From Sphaerochaeta sp. (GTDB lineage Bacteria; Spirochaetota; Spirochaetia; Sphaerochaetales; Sphaerochaetaceae), in contig JAEINL010000023.1 in assembly GCA_016342655.1 (NCBI GenBank), positions 1-47,876 of the forward strand: DNA of 47,876 bases, read 5' to 3'. The position numbers were made by a program, and so were the translations under genes. The notes beneath the pieces are model-generated. The model saw nothing but the letters and a program-made list of their open reading frames with translations, ran no database searches and was not told where the DNA came from. Shown here in pieces: positions 42,122 to 47,876 of the stretch; within the stretch, counting starts at the first letter, position 1; each line of letters begins with the position of its first letter.

Positions 42122-42176
42122 TACTTTACAGATACTAATTATATAATATATATAAATTTATAGGAGATGTTTGCTT

Positions 42177-44936
42177 ATGCGAAAGTTATTGAAATATCCA
42201 AAGACTATTATTGTAATATGTCTTTTGATAACGGTTATTTTAGGGATTCAACTTAAATATCTTGAGTTGGACAACTCAGTGAGACAATTCATGCCCCAAA
42301 AGGATCCTTCCTATTTGAGGATGTTGGACACTGAGGAACAATTTGGAAGTATGATTACAACTGCTGTAGCTTTGGAAGCAAAAGGAAAAACAATCCTGAC
42401 TCCGGAGTACATTGACATAATTGATAGGCTGACAAAACGTTTTACAAGCATCGAGAGTGTGGAATCTGTGAAATCTTTGACCAACATTGACTACATTGAA
42501 GGAGTGGATGGGGCATTGGTTGCAGGGACTCTCCTTGGCAATGAGTATACGGGAAGTGCACAAGACATTACCTCCATCAAAAAGAAGCTGACTAGTTGGG
42601 GCGAGCTCTATGACCGGGTGATTATCTCGGAAGACCAACGAGCGGTACAAATCCAGATTACGCTTATAAAGGGCGCTACTGAACAACAAAAACAAGATAT
42701 GCTTGATAGCATCTATGAAATTTTGGATGAAGAGACCGCTGGCGTTAATCTGGTTACCAAGGTGTATGGAGATCCTGTCATCAGCGAGCAAGCCAAGATA
42801 TTCATGCTGAAAGACTTACGGTATCTCATCCCTTTGGTAGTGCTTGTTGTCTTATTGTCCCTGTTGTTTTCTTTCGGGACCGTTGATGGTACGGTGCTTC
42901 CTCTGCTTACAGTCCTTATGAGCACCATGTGGTCTGTTGGTTTGATGGCTGTTTTCAAGCAGTCCTTCTCCATCGTCTCCTCTGTCATCCCTGTAGCGCT
43001 CATCGCAGTTGGCTCGGCTTATGGAATACATGTGCTGACACACTACTATGTTGCGTTGGACCGTAATACAAAGCCAATTACTGCTGAGTCGTACAAGGAG
43101 CTTGTATTTTCAGGTCTTGAGGAGGTGAAGAGTGCAGTAAATCTTGCAGGGGTCACTACCATTGTGGGATTTATCTCGTTGATGACCAGTCCCATCAAGC
43201 CATTACATAGCTTTGCAATCTTTACCGCTATTGGTGTTGGTTTTGCACTGATCCTTTCTCTCACATTTATTCCTGCCCTCTTATTGCTAAAACCTCTGAA
43301 TAAGGTCGGCCAACGTTCAAAAGTCTATGACCATTTTACAAGGAATGTTGAGATGAGGCAGATAAAGAACCAGGGGAATGTACTCTATTCTGTCTATAAC
43401 GGGGTGGCAGGGACAAAAGCACGTTTGTTTGTTTTTTTCCTGGTTGTTATTGTGTTGTCCGTCATCGGTTTGAATCGTCTGGTCATCGATACTTCATTTG
43501 TGAGTTATTTCCCCGTAACTAGTGGGATAAGAAAAGATATTGATTATGCCGATAACAAGTTTGCAGGTACCAATAGTGTCTATTTCACTATTGAAGGTGA
43601 AAAGGAAAGTGCAATTACGAATCCTGAGATCTTGAAGGCAATTGACGACTTGGCTCCCTATTTGCAGGATAGTTATCCTTCAATTGGAAAAATCGTTTCT
43701 TTCCCAACTTTTATGAAACGCATGAACCAGGTATTGCATATCCCTTCACCAGAAATGCTTGTTTCACAGGAATATGAAGAGTCGGGAGACGAGAGCTTCT
43801 CAAGCTTTGGAGACGAGAGTTTCTCAAGCTTTGGAGACGAGAGTTTCTCAAGCTTTGGAGACGAGAGTTTCTCAAGCTTTGGAGACGAGAGTTTCTCAAG
43901 CTTTGGAGATGAGAGCTTCTCAAGCTTTGGAGATGATTCTGCTGTGGAAGACGAGTTGATCGATTATGTTGATCCTAATATCGCTTATGCAAAACAGCTC
44001 TCTACAAAGATGACTACCGAAGATGCTCTTTCGTTGCTTCATGACTCGTATGTTGAGGCCGGAGGTAGCAGGGCAACCGTTGAGCAGATTGTGATGGAAC
44101 TTGAGAAGGAGCTCAATTTCGATGGTATGGCTTATTATGAGATCCCTTACGACATAGCAAAATATCCTGTTGCCACAAGAGAGGATTTGTCCTCTGTGGT
44201 ATCACAATATCTATTGCTCTTCAGTGGTTCTCTTGATGAATTCAATGATGATGCGCTTTCTCCAAAAGTTACCCGCATGGCGGTGCAGCTGAAGACGCAC
44301 AGCACCAATATCACCAAAGATATCATTGAAGATGCGAAAGCATACGCATCTGCAAACTTTCCTTCAGGATACACTTTGGAAGCGACCGGCACTGGAGAAT
44401 TGGAAGTCAGTATGACGGAAATGGTGATTTCCAGCCAGCTTTCGAGTCTCTTGTTCTCTCTGCTGAGTGTAATGATTATTCTGTCCATTTCGTTCAAATC
44501 GTTCTGGGCTGGGCTTTTGGGGAGCCTGCCGCTTCTGCTTTCAATTTTACTGAACTACATGGTCATGGGACTTACTGGTATCCATCTCGATCTGGTGACC
44601 AGCATTATAGCATCGGTTGCGATAGGTGTCGGAATAGATTATACGATCCATTTTATGAAGACATACAAAGCTGAACGGGCTCTTTCCGATGATTTGGAGT
44701 TTGTTACAAGAGAGACATTCCACAAAAGCGGACATGGCATCGTAGTGAATGCGATGGCAGTTGGTTTTGGGTTCCTTGTGCTTTGTTTTTCGCAGTTCAT
44801 TGTGTTGAGATATATAGGCATCCTAGTGGCTCTTGTCATGTTGACCAGTTCCTTGCTGTCTATGACTGTCATTCCTGGGGTTCTACATGTTTTTGATCCA
44901 GCTTTCATTAGACCAAAAAAAATAAAAAAAAGTTAG
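42177..44936 (+). CDS. RND/MMPL family transporter
   Basis: This 919-residue inner-membrane pump has an N-terminal helix (TIIVICLLITVILGIQL), a first extracytoplasmic loop to ~200, five to six helices (~210-385), another helix (~415), a second large loop (~440-745) and a last helix bundle. The sterol-sensing/MMPL-like signatures GSAYGIHVLTHYY and SVAIGVGIDYTIHFMK are present. It should use the proton gradient to move lipids or hydrophobic compounds outward. The second loop has six identical GDESFSSF repeats (537-584). TAGGAG lies before the ATG. It is followed at 17 bases by the LolA-like gene, suggesting a three-part export path. Confidence 0.9.
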   Translation: MRKLLKYPKTIIVICLLITVILGIQLKYLELDNSVRQFMPQKDPSYLRMLDTEEQFGSMITTAVALEAKGKTILTPEYIDIIDRLTKRFTSIESVESVKSLTNIDYIEGVDGALVAGTLLGNEYTGSAQDITSIKKKLTSWGELYDRVIISEDQRAVQIQITLIKGATEQQKQDMLDSIYEILDEETAGVNLVTKVYGDPVISEQAKIFMLKDLRYLIPLVVLVVLLSLLFSFGTVDGTVLPLLTVLMSTMWSVGLMAVFKQSFSIVSSVIPVALIAVGSAYGIHVLTHYYVALDRNTKPITAESYKELVFSGLEEVKSAVNLAGVTTIVGFISLMTSPIKPLHSFAIFTAIGVGFALILSLTFIPALLLLKPLNKVGQRSKVYDHFTRNVEMRQIKNQGNVLYSVYNGVAGTKARLFVFFLVVIVLSVIGLNRLVIDTSFVSYFPVTSGIRKDIDYADNKFAGTNSVYFTIEGEKESAITNPEILKAIDDLAPYLQDSYPSIGKIVSFPTFMKRMNQVLHIPSPEMLVSQEYEESGDESFSSFGDESFSSFGDESFSSFGDESFSSFGDESFSSFGDESFSSFGDDSAVEDELIDYVDPNIAYAKQLSTKMTTEDALSLLHDSYVEAGGSRATVEQIVMELEKELNFDGMAYYEIPYDIAKYPVATREDLSSVVSQYLLLFSGSLDEFNDDALSPKVTRMAVQLKTHSTNITKDIIEDAKAYASANFPSGYTLEATGTGELEVSMTEMVISSQLSSLLFSLLSVMIILSISFKSFWAGLLGSLPLLLSILLNYMVMGLTGIHLDLVTSIIASVAIGVGIDYTIHFMKTYKAERALSDDLEFVTRETFHKSGHGIVVNAMAVGFGFLVLCFSQFIVLRYIGILVALVMLTSSLLSMTVIPGVLHVFDPAFIRPKKIKKS
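43785..43928 (+). repeat. 24 bp minisatellite, six in-frame copies
   Basis: Six tandem units of GGAGACGAGAGTTTCTCAAG plus CTTT, encoding GDESFSSF each time; a seventh partial unit (GGAGATGAT) follows. Units differ only at synonymous third positions (AGC/AGT, GAC/GAT), so the repeat is young or homogenised, and copy number can vary without shifting the frame. Confidence 0.97.
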
Positions 44937-44953
44937 TGTAGGAGAAGAATTTT

Positions 44954-45730
44954 ATGAGATTTCAAAAAAAATTGATTTGTGCAGTCTTGGGAGTTTTCTT
45001 TGTACTCCTCCCTGTGTTTGCTATTGATGGAACGACTGTCATGCAGCAGGCGCATGACGTGAAGAAACCTGAATATACCCACTCATTAGTCCGGATGGAC
45101 CTCATTGAGAAAAACGGGAACACACAGTCGAGAATACTTGAGGAATGGAGTCAGGATACAGATGGTATGACTGGTGCAGTCGTCATCTTTAAGAGTCCTG
45201 CTTCAGTCAAAGATACCCGTTTTTTGCAGGTTGAGGAAAATGGAATATCAAATAAGTGGATCTATCTTCCCTCCTTGCGGAGTACTCGCCGTATTGCCTC
45301 TTCTGAAGGTTCTAAATCGTTCATGGGCAGTGATGCAAGCTATGACGATATGACTGTAAGGGATGTGGAGGAAGACGTGCATGTACTACAACAGGAGAGT
45401 GTAGAGAAGAATGGATACCAGTGCTATATGGTGAAGTCGACACCTGTTGACCAGAGTTCAAGTCAGTATCTGTATCGCATGGTCTATGTAGACAAACAGA
45501 CAATGATTCCTATTTGTGAAGAGTTGTATGACATGCAGGGCTCACTTTTGAAGGTTTTGACAGTTGAGGAGATCAAGAAGATCGCTCCCTATGATATTCC
45601 GCTTGTTAACCATCTTGAGAATGTCCAGAGTGGCCATGCAACACGCTTGGTGATTGGCCAAATTGAATTGGACAAACCTATTCCAAGCAAAGTGTTTACC
45701 CAGAATTTCCTTAACACGGGTAGAATATAG
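44954..45730 (+). CDS. LolA-like outer membrane lipoprotein-sorting family protein
   Basis: This 258-residue periplasmic protein has a signal peptide (RFQKKLICAVLGVFFVLLPVFA). The fold is indicated by IYLPSLRSTRRIASSEGSKS followed by FMGSDASYDDM, typical of the LolA-like proteins that travel with MMPL pumps, and by MVYVDKQTMIP. It likely ferries lipid-like cargo between the pump and the outer membrane. It has no Cys lipobox. It is 11 bases from the beta-barrel gene downstream. Confidence 0.88.
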   Translation: MRFQKKLICAVLGVFFVLLPVFAIDGTTVMQQAHDVKKPEYTHSLVRMDLIEKNGNTQSRILEEWSQDTDGMTGAVVIFKSPASVKDTRFLQVEENGISNKWIYLPSLRSTRRIASSEGSKSFMGSDASYDDMTVRDVEEDVHVLQQESVEKNGYQCYMVKSTPVDQSSSQYLYRMVYVDKQTMIPICEELYDMQGSLLKVLTVEEIKKIAPYDIPLVNHLENVQSGHATRLVIGQIELDKPIPSKVFTQNFLNTGRI

Positions 45731-45741
45731 GAGAATTGAGA

Positions 45742-47196
45742 ATGAAAATGAATAAGAAATGTTTTGTAGCTGTCCTTTGTATTTTGTTTGTCTTTGGCTC
45801 TGTATGGGCCGAAGATGAAGCTTTTGATGAATTTGGTTCCTTCGGTGATAGCTTTGAAAGAAGTGATAGCTTTTTTGGATCCTTTGACGAGGGCGTCGCC
45901 TCTGCTTCTGCTCTGAGCTGGAGCGGTAGGGTCGACTCTTTTGTGCGGCTTTACACCGACACAGGTAGTAGTGCTGAATCAACCCCTGTAGCAAGTGATC
46001 CCACATTGACCCTTGGATTGACTTATGCCGGCGATAAGACTGATTTTGACGCAAAGATCAAGCTCAGTCACGAGGTTATTATCGACTATCCTATGGATGT
46101 GCTAGAAGAACTGACCTTGCGCAGTTATCTTGGTGAGTTTGTTGTGGAAGCTGGTAAAATGAAAGTGGTATGGGGCAAAGGTGATAAGCTGCATGTCCTT
46201 GATAACTTCAATGCCACAGATTTTACTGATTTCCTGATTCCTGACTATATTGACCGTAGGATTGCGCTTCCCATGGTCAGGGTTGTATATAATGGATTGG
46301 AGCAGATGAGCTTTGAAGCCGTGTACACTCCCTTCATGACAGCCGACCGGTTTGCTACTGAGGGATTATGGGTTCCAGGTTCGTATACTACATTGAAGGA
46401 GAGCGTGACCACTATTGCATTGGCAAATGCACAAGCGCTGTTCAGTAGTGATAATTATGCCTTAGTGGTGGCTTATCTGGCCAGTATCACCCCGGAAGGT
46501 TTGCAACCCAACACCAATACCGTAGAATATGGACAGTATGGGGTGCGTTTTACCGGTACGGTAAATACTTTTGACTGGGGTGCTTCGTATTACCTTGGTT
46601 GCAACAAACAACCTTCAGCGGATCTAAGCAAGGTTACTTATCCTTCTGTTGTTCCTTCGCAGTTACCAACACTTGCGTATGATCGATTGCAGGTCTTTGG
46701 TCTGGAGGGTGCGACTGTTTTCGGACCGTTAAATTTCAGAGGGGAATTTGCCTATAACCTGACAGATGATATTGATGGTGATGATCCTTGGGTATCCAAC
46801 AACAGCGTGGGATGGGTCTTTGGCTTTGATGTGGGCTTCCCTGTTGGAAATCTTAGTTTCAATGTGCAGAACATTGGTTCATATACATTGAAGAATGACA
46901 AGATCTCTACAGTATATGATGTGGACTATAATGCAGAGGGTACGTGGAGCAACAACAAAATAGTGTTTGCCCTTTCCGATTCCTTCTTGCATGAGAAACT
47001 TTCCACTGAGTGTAATCTAATCTGGGGTGTTGAGAATGGTGATCTGATGGTGATGCCTAAAATTACCTATTCTGTCACAGAAGGCTTGGATGCGTCCCTC
47101 TCTGGTATGTACATCTATGCCTCAGAAAATTCCAGTGAGTTCTATGATTTCAGGAACAATAGTTTTGTACAGGCAAAAGTTGCATATTCTTTCTAG
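45742..47196 (+). CDS. Predicted outer-membrane beta-barrel protein
   Basis: This 484-residue protein has a signal peptide (to about A23) and, beyond residue 70, alternating polar/hydrophobic strands ending in the aromatic SFVQAKVAYSF, typical of beta-barrels. The mature N-terminus reads EDEAFDEFGSFGDSFERS and DSFFGSFDEG, strikingly like the GDESFSSF repeats in the pump loop. It could be the outer-membrane exit of the pump/LolA-like system. ATG at 45742 follows TAGGAG. The barrel family (DUF1302-like) is a guess. Confidence 0.8.
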   Translation: MKMNKKCFVAVLCILFVFGSVWAEDEAFDEFGSFGDSFERSDSFFGSFDEGVASASALSWSGRVDSFVRLYTDTGSSAESTPVASDPTLTLGLTYAGDKTDFDAKIKLSHEVIIDYPMDVLEELTLRSYLGEFVVEAGKMKVVWGKGDKLHVLDNFNATDFTDFLIPDYIDRRIALPMVRVVYNGLEQMSFEAVYTPFMTADRFATEGLWVPGSYTTLKESVTTIALANAQALFSSDNYALVVAYLASITPEGLQPNTNTVEYGQYGVRFTGTVNTFDWGASYYLGCNKQPSADLSKVTYPSVVPSQLPTLAYDRLQVFGLEGATVFGPLNFRGEFAYNLTDDIDGDDPWVSNNSVGWVFGFDVGFPVGNLSFNVQNIGSYTLKNDKISTVYDVDYNAEGTWSNNKIVFALSDSFLHEKLSTECNLIWGVENGDLMVMPKITYSVTEGLDASLSGMYIYASENSSEFYDFRNNSFVQAKVAYSF

Positions 47197-47217
47197 AAAA
47201 CAATACCTATGCTAGTA

Positions 47218-47261
47218 AAGAAGCTGTTTCAAAGGGTAAAAGCCTTTTGGAGCAGCTTCTT
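47218..47261 (+). terminator. Probable terminator of the pump operon
   Basis: AAGAAGCTG (47218-47226) pairs with CAGCTTCTT (47253-47261) and an inner stem (AAAGG/CCTTT region) extends it. The following bases (GCATATAAAC) lack a T-tract, so termination may be inefficient. Confidence 0.55.
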
Positions 47262-47494
47262 GCATATAAACATATTCAGAGTGAGGTTCTTTTCTGATCC
47301 TCTGCCATGCAATTATTCCTCAAATACAGTATCTGATTTGCCATCCTTCTTGAAAAACCAGGGAGAGCCTTCAGAAGGCTTGTTTCCCAACTGATAAGAT
47401 TTGAGCTTCCAGCTGGTGTAGTTGTTGTCTCAAATCCATAGTCACCAGTATATCTAGACATCACTAGACTTGATTGAAAGAATAGTAATAAAAA

Positions 47495-47524
47495 TTGCTA
47501 TTCTTGTTATTATGTTGTTATAAT
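47495..47524 (+). promoter_or_regulatory. Promoter of the truncated MBL gene
   Basis: TTGCTA (47495-47500), 18 bases, then consensus TATAAT (47519-47524), 35 bases before the ATG. Confidence 0.5.
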
Positions 47525-47558
47525 GAATATGCAATTGTAATGGTTAGGAGCAAACTCG

Positions 47559-47810
47559 ATGAAACTTACTGTCTTAGGAAATAATGGAACGTATCCAAAG
47601 GTAAATGGCGCATGTTCTGCGTATCTGATTAGTGAAGGAACCTATAACCTTCTCATTGATGTGGGCAACGGTAGTTTGGCAAAATTGCAAAATGTTTGTG
47701 ACTTGAGTTCCATCAACACTATAATTCCTCAAGAGTGGGCAGTTCTCTTCACTATAGCTTCGTCTGAAAGTTTCTTGCAACCTTGCCAACCTCCTGGTTC
47801 CTTTGTCTAA
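47559..47810 (+). pseudogene. Truncated metallo-beta-lactamase-fold hydrolase
   Basis: The first 54 residues (MKLTVLGNNGTYPKVNGACS, then AYLISEGTYNLLIDVGNGS) are the N-terminus of an RNase Z-like MBL hydrolase of the type found in Firmicutes and spirochetes. The sequence should continue into an HxHxDH motif, but after SSINTIIP it switches to unrelated residues and stops at 83. The downstream bases show no hydrolase in any frame. It is therefore a fragment, with a still-recognisable promoter and ribosome site (GGTTAGGAG). Confidence 0.7.
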
Positions 47811-47848
47811 AAATCTTGACGAAATCCAACGCCTCTCTATACATGGAC

Positions 47849-47873
47849 CATGCGGACATCTGGTGTCCGCATG
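47849..47873 (+). terminator. Strong hairpin at the window end
   Basis: CATGCGGACA (47849-47858) and TGTCCGCATG (47864-47873) form a perfect 10-base stem with a five-base loop. The T-tract, if any, lies beyond the window; it could be a terminator for a gene on either side. Confidence 0.5.
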
Positions 47874-47876
47874 ATC

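Larger units (their letters stand above)
47197..47558. other. Intergenic region downstream of the pump operon
   Basis: It holds a stem-loop after the beta-barrel gene (47218-47261), a short hairpin AGCCTTCAGAAGGCT (47367-47381), and a promoter for the truncated hydrolase. No other gene. Confidence 0.6.

Noticed and set aside
43711..43959. Repetitive ORFs on either strand across the 24 bp minisatellite (LQSLRNSR and LETRVSQA types)
   Set aside because: They are frame shadows of the GDESFSSF repeat in the pump gene and have no start signals.
1..47876. CRISPR arrays, rRNA and tRNA genes
   Set aside because: I found no regularly spaced repeats with unique spacers, no rRNA-like conserved blocks and no cloverleaf I could draw.

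Overview
The window looks like chromosomal DNA of a free-living, fermentative spirochete, most likely a Sphaerochaeta relative. The best evidence is the phenylalanyl-tRNA synthetase pair: both subunits are the short archaeal/eukaryal type, a known spirochete signature. Strong AGGAGG ribosome sites, an oxygen-sensitive iron-sulfur gene cluster, a LolA-like/beta-barrel export operon and mid GC content fit. The genus is an inference; no rRNA gene is present to settle it.

Layout. 1-2.6 kb is accessory DNA: an AAA ATPase gene flanked by inverted copies of a ~155 bp hairpin-rich repeat, then a RelB/DinJ-YafQ toxin-antitoxin pair. 2.7-4.4 kb has a PHP-type phosphatase and a HAD phosphatase. 4.6-9.2 kb (minus strand) is a seven-gene iron-sulfur/NifX-like cluster resembling the Desulfovibrio orange-protein (ORP) locus, led by a DUF134 regulator and preceded by a promoter with a palindromic operator candidate. 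9.6-12.2 kb holds a third repeat copy and the purine salvage operon hpt-PRT-purA. 12.4-18.3 kb has a flavin reductase, a fused 2-oxoacid dehydrogenase E1, and pheST. 18.5-22.6 kb is a polyamine ABC operon, potDABC.

22.8-30.1 kb is a complete eight-gene histidine operon, hisGDCBHAF(IE). It is preceded by a 17-codon leader peptide with three consecutive His codons and by mutually exclusive antiterminator and terminator stems: a full transcription attenuator. HisB is the bifunctional HAD/IGPD form but lacks most of the zinc ligands of the E. coli phosphatase domain. From memory of the families, several His proteins look Bacteroidetes-like, which suggests horizontal transfer of the operon.

30.2-35.4 kb is patchy: an orphan Panacea protein, an NTF2-like/SDR/FAD-oxidoreductase operon whose SDR is frameshifted at an A9 run, and a PnuC gene between two RadC relics. 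35.4-47.2 kb pairs a MalT-like LuxR regulator with a divergent operon: SPW membrane protein, decayed radical SAM gene, RND/MMPL pump, LolA-like protein and outer-membrane beta-barrel. A 1634-family insertion sequence sits in the shared promoter region, flanked by a perfect 95 bp direct repeat. The pump contains six identical GDESFSSF repeats in an extracytoplasmic loop, and the beta-barrel begins with a similar Phe/Ser/Gly/acidic stretch, so the two may share a docking or assembly motif. The window ends in a truncated metallo-beta-lactamase-fold gene.
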